Origin: Entomomonas moraniae
Lineage (GTDB): Bacteria > Pseudomonadota > Gammaproteobacteria > Pseudomonadales > Pseudomonadaceae
Assembly: GCF_003991975.1 (NCBI RefSeq)
Contig: NZ_CP029822.1
Location: forward strand, 1,798,001-1,862,000
Length of the DNA stretch: 64,000 nucleotides
Reading direction: 5' to 3'
Shown: positions 57,481 through 64,000 of the stretch, piece by piece
Layout: each line of letters opens with the position of its first letter
How positions within the stretch are numbered: the first letter of the stretch is position 1
Made by a program: the position numbers and the translations under genes
Notes under the pieces: generated by a model
Database searches by the model: none
Told to the model about the DNA's origin: nothing
What the model saw: only the letters and a program-made list of their open reading frames with translations

Positions 57481-58410
57481 TCATTTTTTGTATAACGATG
57501 TTTCACCAGCGGGTCTAGTTTTAAACCGGCGATGAGCCCATAAATATTGATCAAGCTGTTCTTTCACACATTGCTCAACCCATTGATTAATTCGTAAACA
57601 ATCTTTTTCTTCAGATTCACTGGGAAAGTCATCAAGTGGTGGATAGATGACTAGGTGGTAACCACTGCCATCTTCTAGCGGTTTTTGTACAAAAGGGATC
57701 ACTTTTGCCTTACCCAAACGGGCAAACTTACTGGTTGCTGTGACAGTAGCTGCAGAGATACCAAACAAAGGCACAAAAATACTTTGTTTTGCGCCATAAT
57801 CTTGATCGGGGGCATACCAAATAGTTCCCCCTGAACGCATGACTTTTAGCATTGTTTTAATATCATCGCGCTCAATGGCTTCTCCTTCTAAATTATAAGT
57901 TTCTCGCCCTGCACGTTGTATATAATCAAAAAAAGCATTTTTATGCTGACGGTACATACCATTCATTGGATACATGGTACTTAACAACGCGGCACCAATT
58001 TCTAATGTTGTAAAATGCAATGACATAAGCAGTACACCTTGGCCTGCTTCATGCGCTTTTTTCAAGTGTTCTAAACCATCCACTTTCTTAGCAAGTTTGG
58101 CAAATTTCTTTTTAGGCCACCACCAACTAATGGCCATCTCAAAAAAAGCAATCCCCATTGCAGCAAAATTTCTTTTCACAATGAGGATACATTCTTGCTC
58201 CGTCAATTCAGGGAAACAAAGCTCAAGATTACGTAACGCAATCTTGCGGCGACTCTTGGCAAAATAATAAAGGAAGCGGCCTATTGCCGCTCCTAATTTT
58301 TTTAACCATTTAAAGGGTAATTGAATCAATAACCATAATACTCCTATTGCTAGCCATAATGACCAGTAACGAGGCTGAAAAAAACTCTTTTTAAAAACTG
58401 CTCTAGCCAT
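57481..58410 (-). CDS. LpxL/HtrB family lipid A acyltransferase
   Basis: 309 residues. An N-terminal membrane anchor (YWSLWLAIGVLWLLIQLPF) precedes the lysophospholipid acyltransferase-like core with catalytic LHFTTLE (H-x4-E form of HX4D/E, about 127-133) and GTIWYAPDQDYG. It adds a secondary acyl chain to lipid A at the inner membrane. Whether it is the LpxL or LpxM type cannot be told. It overlaps the hydroxyacid dehydrogenase stop/start at 58410 by one base. Confidence 0.92.
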   Translation of the reverse strand: MARAVFKKSFFQPRYWSLWLAIGVLWLLIQLPFKWLKKLGAAIGRFLYYFAKSRRKIALRNLELCFPELTEQECILIVKRNFAAMGIAFFEMAISWWWPKKKFAKLAKKVDGLEHLKKAHEAGQGVLLMSLHFTTLEIGAALLSTMYPMNGMYRQHKNAFFDYIQRAGRETYNLEGEAIERDDIKTMLKVMRSGGTIWYAPDQDYGAKQSIFVPLFGISAATVTATSKFARLGKAKVIPFVQKPLEDGSGYHLVIYPPLDDFPSESEEKDCLRINQWVEQCVKEQLDQYLWAHRRFKTRPAGETSLYKK

Positions 58411-59348
58411 TAATACCCTTTCTTAAAATCAACTTGCCCAATCAGTGGTTCTTGCTTTTCAAAATGTGTTAAGTTATGACGGAATAAATCAAAAATCAAG
58501 GAGGGAATCCCCATTGCTGCCGAATGCCCCGTTAATACAATATTAGGTACTTTCCAGAAAGGATGATCTGTTGGTAACGGTTCTGTTCTAAACACATCTA
58601 AGACAGCTAATGCAGGTTTATTATTAGCTAAAGCTGCAATTAAATCATCATCTACAATAGAAACACCACGCCCAGCATTAATAAATACAGCACCTTGTTT
58701 CATTTTACTGAATATATTCGCATTATAGATATTATGTGTATCAGGAGTATCAGGTAATAAGTTAATCACATAATCAGCGTCAGCCACATAAGTTGCTAAA
58801 TCTGATTGCACCCCTACTTTATCAAATGGTTCAATTGCTCTTGCTTTATGAGCAATACCCAATAGATGCACGCCAAATGGTTTAAGAAACTTAGCAACAC
58901 CTGTACCTATCGTACCAGCACCTACAATTAGAACTGTTTTATCATGTAGTGTAGCGGGCTCACCACGTAACCATTGCTGTTTATTCTGTGCTTCATAATG
59001 GGCAATGACAGTACGCTCATGAGCTAGCATATACGTTAACACATACTCTGCCATTAATTGATCAAATACCCCTACAGCACGACTTAGCTGATAATCTTTA
59101 GGCAAATCATTGGCTAATAAGGGCGTAATACCTGCTAAAATAGATTGAATCCACCGAGGAGATCTAACCCCTTGTTTAAGCAAATCAGCACAAAGATTTG
59201 CTGCTCCAAGCCAAATATCACACTCAGAGGCTTTATCTTTAATAGCTGCAACATTATCTCCTGCGAATACCTCACAGTTAGGATAGTATTTTTTCGCTAG
59301 TTCAACATAAGCGGGATAATGGTAGTCGATAATCAATAATTTATTCAT
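58410..59348 (-). CDS. D-2-hydroxyacid dehydrogenase (GhrA-like)
   Basis: 312 residues of the D-isomer specific 2-hydroxyacid dehydrogenase family. The NAD(P)-binding Rossmann motif is [14 protein letters not shown] (about 142-155), the catalytic Arg lies in [14 protein letters not shown], and the C-terminal His in LTGHSAA. Substrate is not evident; glyoxylate/hydroxypyruvate reductase is a reasonable guess. It overlaps ycgL by four bases and is in an order also found in Pseudomonas. Confidence 0.87.
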   Translation of the reverse strand: MNKLLIIDYHYPAYVELAKKYYPNCEVFAGDNVAAIKDKASECDIWLGAANLCADLLKQGVRSPRWIQSILAGITPLLANDLPKDYQLSRAVGVFDQLMAEYVLTYMLAHERTVIAHYEAQNKQQWLRGEPATLHDKTVLIVGAGTIGTGVAKFLKPFGVHLLGIAHKARAIEPFDKVGVQSDLATYVADADYVINLLPDTPDTHNIYNANIFSKMKQGAVFINAGRGVSIVDDDLIAALANNKPALAVLDVFRTEPLPTDHPFWKVPNIVLTGHSAAMGIPSLIFDLFRHNLTHFEKQEPLIGQVDFKKGY

Positions 59349-59653
59349 ACGGGATCATTAAACCTCAATAGTTCATCAGGTAAACTCATAAGCTCCTCCT
59401 CATCAGGAGGTGGAGGCATTTGTAGATGATAGCCCTGCTGTTCTATACTAGCTAATACCTGAGCAACATCTTCTCGAGCAAGTTTACGCTGAGCAGTTAA
59501 TAATAAGTCAAAAACAGGCACTGGAGACCCAAAAATACTTAATAACTCTTCTGGAACACGATCCAGCCCTTCCTTCTTGTCAACATACAAATACATTTCA
59601 TTTTTGCGAGGACTTTTAAAAATAGAACAAATCCGCTTTTCTATACTTGTCAT
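59345..59653 (-). CDS. ycgL: YcgL domain protein
   Basis: 102 residues of the YcgL family: [36 protein letters not shown] followed by [27 protein letters not shown]. The fold is known but the function is not. It lies twelve bases downstream of rnd and overlaps the dehydrogenase gene, so the three form an operon. Confidence 0.92.
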   Translation of the reverse strand: MTSIEKRICSIFKSPRKNEMYLYVDKKEGLDRVPEELLSIFGSPVPVFDLLLTAQRKLAREDVAQVLASIEQQGYHLQMPPPPDEEELMSLPDELLRFNDPV

Positions 59654-59665
59654 TATAAACTCAAT

Positions 59666-60781
59666 TTAGCTGATTGTTTGTACTAGAATATTAGATAATA
59701 TGTGTTTACGCCAGCCTTGTAAACTATCAGAAAACTGTTCACATTGCTGCCCTGCGTCAGCAGCAATTAAAGGCTCAATAATTTTTTTGCGCCACAACAG
59801 CTCCGGACAAATACCCAAAACCTCTGCTTGTTCGAAAACTTTTTGTTTAAGTTGCTTGGCAAATTGGCTACTGTTCATAGAAACAGCTTTTTGTAATTGT
59901 TCAGGCCATGTTTCTGGAGGACTTTTGGCCGCTTTATCTATAACCGATAATAACTTTTCACCCTCTTTACGTAAAACACTAGGGTGTAACTCAGGTGTTT
60001 TGGCCAAAGAAACGATTGTTGCCGGCATATATTTCGCCATCATAAATAAACTATTATCTTTCAGTAAACGACCACGCGCTAGATTTCTGGCGATTGCCTC
60101 TTCTTCACGCCAAGCATAAAGTGCACGCAATACAGCTAACTGCTGTCTGGATAACCGCCACGCTTGCCTTGAGCTCTTATAGAGGTTCTGATAATCCGAT
60201 TGCTCTGCATAGTGCTTTGCTAAAGAAAGTGTATCCTCAAACAACCACGCTTGCTTTTGCTTTGAGAGGTGAGTATCAAAATAATGATAAAGCTCAATAA
60301 GATACATCACGTCAGCAGCGGCGTATTGCTCCTGCTCGTGACTTAAAGGACGTCTCAACCAGTCAGAACGTTTTTCTTCTTTGCTCACTTCTTTATGTAA
60401 TAATTGTTGAATTAAAGATGAATAGCCTAGCGTAATGCCCATATTTAGAAAAGCTGCCGCAATTTGCGTATCAAATACAGGTTCAGTAATCACACCTGTT
60501 AGTTGGTAAAGTAACTCTAAATCTTCTGAACAGGCGTGCAACACCTTAACCACCTGTTTACTCTGTAGAAGTATAGCAAGTGGAAGCCAATCTGTAATCG
60601 TCAAAGGGTCGATTAAATAGGGGGCTTTGCCGTCACTTAGCTGAATAAGCCCTGCAATAGGATAAAAAGTTGTTTCTCTAAAAAATTCAGTATCCAATGT
60701 AATAAAAGGTAACTGCTGCCACTGTTGGCAGTAATCATGCAAGGTTTCATTGTCACGAATCCACACTACATTAAATAACAC
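59666..60781 (-). CDS. rnd: Ribonuclease D
   Basis: 371 residues. A 3'-5' exonuclease that trims tRNA precursors. The DEDD domain starts with TLDTEFFRET (Asp 30, Glu 32) and continues with LHACSEDLELLYQ and YAAADVMYLIELYHYF; an HRDC domain (LRALYAWREEEAIARNLARGRLLKDNSL) follows at about 210-290. Single start at 60781 after an AGGAG-like site. It heads the rnd-ycgL unit. Confidence 0.95.
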   Translation of the reverse strand: MLFNVVWIRDNETLHDYCQQWQQLPFITLDTEFFRETTFYPIAGLIQLSDGKAPYLIDPLTITDWLPLAILLQSKQVVKVLHACSEDLELLYQLTGVITEPVFDTQIAAAFLNMGITLGYSSLIQQLLHKEVSKEEKRSDWLRRPLSHEQEQYAAADVMYLIELYHYFDTHLSKQKQAWLFEDTLSLAKHYAEQSDYQNLYKSSRQAWRLSRQQLAVLRALYAWREEEAIARNLARGRLLKDNSLFMMAKYMPATIVSLAKTPELHPSVLRKEGEKLLSVIDKAAKSPPETWPEQLQKAVSMNSSQFAKQLKQKVFEQAEVLGICPELLWRKKIIEPLIAADAGQQCEQFSDSLQGWRKHILSNILVQTIS

Positions 60782-60898
60782 TGAATTCTCCTCAGTACTT
60801 AATAATCACAATAATAGACTAGTATACGGATGAAAAGCATTATTCTACAATACTCACTTTTAGATTATTGCTAGTGTTTAATAAATAAGTTTGCTTAT

Positions 60899-61600
60899 AT
60901 GAGAATTCGTATGCCTCTTCCCAAATTAGATAGTACAGGACAGTTTTTTGAACAATGGTGGAGTACCCAGGGTGAATGGGTTGAACAGCCAAACCAACGC
61001 CGTGGGGGCGAAAGTGGTGTTTTGCGCACGACAACCGAAGACGGAAAAGTCATTTATATTAAACGCCAAGAAAATCATATCTATCGCGATATTTTCCACC
61101 CTTTTGGACAAGCCACAATCATCAGAGAATACAAAGCATACTGCGCCCTTACTAAAGCACAGGTTAATGTACCTAAACTTATTTATTGTGGTGTACAAAA
61201 TAAAAAAGCTATTTTAGTCACCGAAGCACTGGATGGATTTATTGATCTTGACAGTTGGATGGAACAAAACCAAGGACAACCTTTTTATGCAGAAACCTTA
61301 AACAAGATACTCACAGAAACAGCGACCATGCTAGCAAAACTGCACTTAAATAAATTACAACATGGCAGTTTATATGGTAAACATCTTTTCGTAAAAGCAG
61401 AAACAAATGAACAGCCACTTGTAGAGGTTGCCTTACTAGATCTCGAAAAGATTAAGAAAAGAAATACTGCAAAAGAAGCTGCTTTGCACGACATACCCAA
61501 AATTAAGCGCCATTCATTACTGAACTCAGAACAATGGCACTTTTTTGTCAATGCTTATGAGCAAGCCTTTGGTAGCAAGCTACCTAAACTTCATCAGTGA
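60899..61600 (+). CDS. InaA-type lipopolysaccharide kinase family protein
   Basis: 233 residues of the LPS-kinase-like (InaA/KdkA/WaaP) fold: RGGESGVLRTTTEDGKVIYIKRQENH holds the ATP-binding lysine, and LHGSLYGKH-type LQHGSLYGKHLFV with LLDLEKIKK forms the catalytic and metal-binding region. It may phosphorylate lipid A core sugars, or a different substrate. An in-frame Met at codon 5 is an alternative start. Its end overlaps the convergent ABC ATPase gene by seven bases. Confidence 0.85.
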   Translation: MRIRMPLPKLDSTGQFFEQWWSTQGEWVEQPNQRRGGESGVLRTTTEDGKVIYIKRQENHIYRDIFHPFGQATIIREYKAYCALTKAQVNVPKLIYCGVQNKKAILVTEALDGFIDLDSWMEQNQGQPFYAETLNKILTETATMLAKLHLNKLQHGSLYGKHLFVKAETNEQPLVEVALLDLEKIKKRNTAKEAALHDIPKIKRHSLLNSEQWHFFVNAYEQAFGSKLPKLHQ

Positions 61601-62373
61601 GCATTTACCAAACCATCAATCATTACATGGGGCTTACCTTGCGAACAATGTTCTACACGCCCCTTCACACCATAAACTTCCGCTAACACCTCTGGAGTAA
61701 TGACCTGATCAGGAATACCACTGGTAATTAAATGACCATTTTTTAGCATTAAAACATAATCTGTATGCTGCAACGCAATGTTAATATCATGCAACACAAT
61801 CACTGTAATAATATTGCGCTCTCGAGTTTCTTGCTTAATCATCTCCATCACATGAAATTGATGATTAAGATCTAATGCACTTAGTGGCTCATCCAATAAT
61901 AAAATTTTCGGTTTTCTTATTAATGCTTGAGCAAGCCCAACCAACTGCTTTTGTCCACCCGAAAGTTGATCAAGGTAACACATCCCTAAATTTTCGATGC
62001 CTAATTTTCGTAATAGCTCCATTGCTTCATCAATCACCTCTTCAGTCGATTGATTGTCTGAAGCTTTTCTAGCCACAAGCATCGACTCAAAAGCTCGTAA
62101 ATGAACACTAGCAGGTAAACTTTGTGGTAAATAAACCACTTGTTTAGCACGCTCAGAAAAATGAGCAGCTAACAGATCTTTACCCTCAAACATCACCTTA
62201 CCAACAGAGGGCGTCAGTCCTGCCATGGCCTTTAATAAGGTTGACTTACCACTGCCATTAGGCCCCAAAAGTGTAGTAACTTTCCCTTCAGCAATATGCT
62301 CAACGGTTAGATTATCAATAACTTTTCGTCGACCGTAGGAAACACTTAAGGTATCAATTAATAAATCGCTCAT
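61594..62373 (-). CDS. Iron-siderophore/heme ABC transporter ATP-binding protein
   Basis: 259 residues from the ATG at 62373, which overlaps the permease stop (TGATG). Walker A GPNGSGKSTLL, signature LSGGQKQ and Walker B ILLLDEPLSALD are present, in the FecE/FhuC style. It energises import with the permease and the substrate-binding protein upstream. No outer-membrane receptor is in the window. Confidence 0.93.
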   Translation of the reverse strand: MSDLLIDTLSVSYGRRKVIDNLTVEHIAEGKVTTLLGPNGSGKSTLLKAMAGLTPSVGKVMFEGKDLLAAHFSERAKQVVYLPQSLPASVHLRAFESMLVARKASDNQSTEEVIDEAMELLRKLGIENLGMCYLDQLSGGQKQLVGLAQALIRKPKILLLDEPLSALDLNHQFHVMEMIKQETRERNIITVIVLHDINIALQHTDYVLMLKNGHLITSGIPDQVITPEVLAEVYGVKGRVEHCSQGKPHVMIDGLVNAH

Positions 62374-63437
62374 CAATTTCCTCTTGCTGTGGTACGGAAA
62401 ATAATCGCTAAAAAGAAAGGAATGCCAATAAGCGAAGTAATAATCCCTACAGGAATTAACACACCGGGAATAATACTTTTAGACACCACAGATGCTAATG
62501 AAAGAATCAATGCTCCTGATAAAGCACTGGCAGGCAAATAAAACCGATGATCTTCGCCAAATAACATTCTAGCAATATGAGGCCCTACTAAACCAATGAA
62601 TCCAATTGTTCCCACGAAGGCAACTGCTAATCCTGCCAACACACTGATTCTAAATAAACTAGCTAAACGTAGCCGTTTTATATTAATACCAAAACTGGCT
62701 GCTCTATCCTCACCTAGTCGCAAGGCTGTCAATTTCCAAGCAGAGTTCATTGAAAAAGGAAATGCTATAAATAATACAATGGCTAATAAACTTATATTTT
62801 GCCAATCAGCACGTGACATACTACCCATTGTCCAGAAAACCAATGCTTGTAATGCCTCAGCCGTCGCCACATACTGTAATAGAGCAACTAATGCACTAAA
62901 AGTAAAGCCGATAGCAATACCAAATAAAACGATGACGCTGGTATTTGCTTGCCGCCAACGCGCTAAAAGATCCAACAACATGGTTGCCAGTAAAGCAAAA
63001 ACAAAGGCATTCCCCGCAACTAGCCACTTAGAATCAACACCAGGTATCCCAACATTAAGGATAAGCCCTAGTGCTGCTCCAAAGGCAGCAGCTTGTGAAA
63101 CACCTAATGTAAAAGGGCTGGCTAGCGGATTATTAAGTACCGTTTGCATTTCTGCACCCGCCAAACCTAATGAAGCCCCCACTAAAACAGCTATTAATGC
63201 TTGAGGTAAACGAATATCCCAAATAATAATTCTATGGGTAACAGAAGCAGAACTTGGGTCGAAGATAATCCGAACTAAGTCAGTAAGACCCAATCCCGAG
63301 GAACCAATAGATAAATCAACTAATAATGAAATAAGAATGGCTAGCAGTAACATCGCTAGCCAAAATACTCGCTTTACAATAATTTTCTTATAATGATCAG
63401 CTATAGAGGATTTCTCGACAGTCATACCATCAATCAT
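62373..63437 (-). CDS. FecCD family iron-chelate ABC transporter permease
   Basis: 354 residues with about nine to ten membrane helices. Family segments: DIRLPQALIAVLVGASLGLAGAEMQTVLNNPLASP and GTIGFIGLVGPHIARMLFG (the ATPase-coupling loop). Start overlaps the stop of the binding-protein gene (ATGA, 63434-63437). Mono-component permease, presumably a homodimer. Confidence 0.94.
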   Translation of the reverse strand: MIDGMTVEKSSIADHYKKIIVKRVFWLAMLLLAILISLLVDLSIGSSGLGLTDLVRIIFDPSSASVTHRIIIWDIRLPQALIAVLVGASLGLAGAEMQTVLNNPLASPFTLGVSQAAAFGAALGLILNVGIPGVDSKWLVAGNAFVFALLATMLLDLLARWRQANTSVIVLFGIAIGFTFSALVALLQYVATAEALQALVFWTMGSMSRADWQNISLLAIVLFIAFPFSMNSAWKLTALRLGEDRAASFGINIKRLRLASLFRISVLAGLAVAFVGTIGFIGLVGPHIARMLFGEDHRFYLPASALSGALILSLASVVSKSIIPGVLIPVGIITSLIGIPFFLAIIFRTTARGN

Positions 63438-64000
63438 TTAGCATCCTTAAGATCTACCCAATAGGTACCTTCAATATTGACGGGTAAAAACTCTTGTAGC
63501 TCATTAAAGGTTTCTTGAACATCAACATCACTAAATAATTCTGGGTAGAACCATTTAGCAAAAGCTTCTATCGCAATAATATTATAAGGAGAGTTATAAA
63601 AATTATGCCAAATACCGTGAGTATTGCCATCTTTCACCGCGGTGAGAGCATTAACCCCTGTACGATTTGCTAAACGTTTCAGGCTTTGCGCAGCCGCTTC
63701 TTTATTAACACCTAACCCCTCTCTTAATCCAACCTTAACATCGTTTGAACCTGTACCACTCAAAATATACACTTTAGGGTCAACACTCAGCACATGTTCT
63801 AAACTAATCTCACCTATAACCGCGGGTAAAATATCAGCAGCTATATTATGCCCTCCCGCCGCCTCAATAAACTCACCTAAGTTACCATTACCCGCTGTGT
63901 GACAACAGGTAGGCGACTTAATTTCAGGTAACATCTCAATAAATACTGAAGGTCTTTGATCTGCGGGAATCTTAGCGACGCGTTCTTGTATACGGTTTAA
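63434..64000 (-). CDS. Iron-chelate ABC transporter substrate-binding protein, 3' part (truncated by window edge)
   Basis: The frame is open through position 64000, so only the C-terminal 188 residues are seen. The segment HTAGNGNLGEFIEAAGGHNIAAD, then ISLEHVLSVDPKVYILSG and YNIIAIEAFAKWFYPELF, belongs to the helical-backbone (FepB/BtuF type) binding-protein family. A Met at 63934 is internal, not a start. It is the first of the three transporter genes seen. Confidence 0.9.
   Translation of the reverse strand, partial: LNRIQERVAKIPADQRPSVFIEMLPEIKSPTCCHTAGNGNLGEFIEAAGGHNIAADILPAVIGEISLEHVLSVDPKVYILSGTGSNDVKVGLREGLGVNKEAAAQSLKRLANRTGVNALTAVKDGNTHGIWHNFYNSPYNIIAIEAFAKWFYPELFSDVDVQETFNELQEFLPVNIEGTYWVDLKDAK

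Noticed and set aside
62596-63204. 202-codon plus-strand frame opposite the permease gene
   Set aside because: Antisense shadow of a well-supported FecCD permease; no family likeness.
1-64000. CRISPR arrays, insertion sequences, prophage, tRNA or rRNA genes
   Set aside because: Read for direct repeats, transposase-like frames and cloverleaf sequences; none seen.

Overview
The window reads as chromosomal core genome of a low-GC (roughly 37-40 percent by eye, not computed) gammaproteobacterium of the Pseudomonadales. Many gene orders match those I recall from Pseudomonas: moxR-DUF58-DUF4381-batA-batB-batD; dsbD/aroQ/accB/accC/prmA; algU-mucA-mucB near lepA-lepB-rnc-era; DUF423-thiS-thiG-trmB; earP-efp; pepN-DUF2797-DUF1315; rnd-ycgL-hydroxyacid dehydrogenase; aceE-aceF near msrA. 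The low GC and compaction (nadB, mucC, mucD, recO and clpA missing from their usual places) suggest a host-associated, streamlined Pseudomonadaceae member such as an Entomomonas-like lineage. That genus assignment is inference only.

Layout. 1-1360: 5' part of recQ (runs off the left edge) and a YecA/UPF0149 protein. 1508-8461: a Bat (aerotolerance-type) operon. 8502-11005: a spermidine-synthase-like methyltransferase fold protein and a large unknown lipoprotein. 11032-14114: a three-gene conservon/MglAB-like small-GTPase operon with a divergent pilin-like membrane protein. 14126-20327: clpS, prmA, a small orphan, accC, accB, aroQ, dsbD. 20433-28190: era, rnc, lepB, lepA, mucB, mucA, algU, ygfX and sdhE, all on the minus strand, with a visible sigma-E type promoter in front of algU; ygfZ is divergent. 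29331-33770: envelope lipoproteins (LpoB cluster and two NlpC/P60 hydrolases). 33970-43959: metY, an AI-2E family permease, a MORN-like protein, pepN, DUF2797, DUF1315, gltA and an NCS1 transporter. 44310-48589: DUF423, thiSG, trmB, earP and efp. 48690-52592: an unknown periplasmic metalloprotease, msrA, a PACE efflux protein, panD and a frameshifted small lipoprotein. 52644-60781: pyruvate dehydrogenase E1 and E2, an LpxL/HtrB acyltransferase, hydroxyacid dehydrogenase, ycgL, rnd. 60899-64000: InaA-type kinase and an iron-siderophore type ABC transporter running off the right edge.

No rRNA, tRNA, CRISPR array, insertion sequence, prophage or integron was seen. The most interesting items are the GTPase/roadblock operon with its uncharacterised 450-residue partner and adjacent pilin-like protein, the homopolymer frameshift in a lipoprotein signal peptide at 52365-52371, the orphan gene inserted inside the accC-prmA neighbourhood, and the HEXXH periplasmic protein downstream of efp.

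Starts were moved from the longest reading frame where a ribosome binding site, operon overlap, signal peptide or family alignment decided it; this is stated per gene. Comparisons with Pseudomonas gene order are from memory and were not searched.
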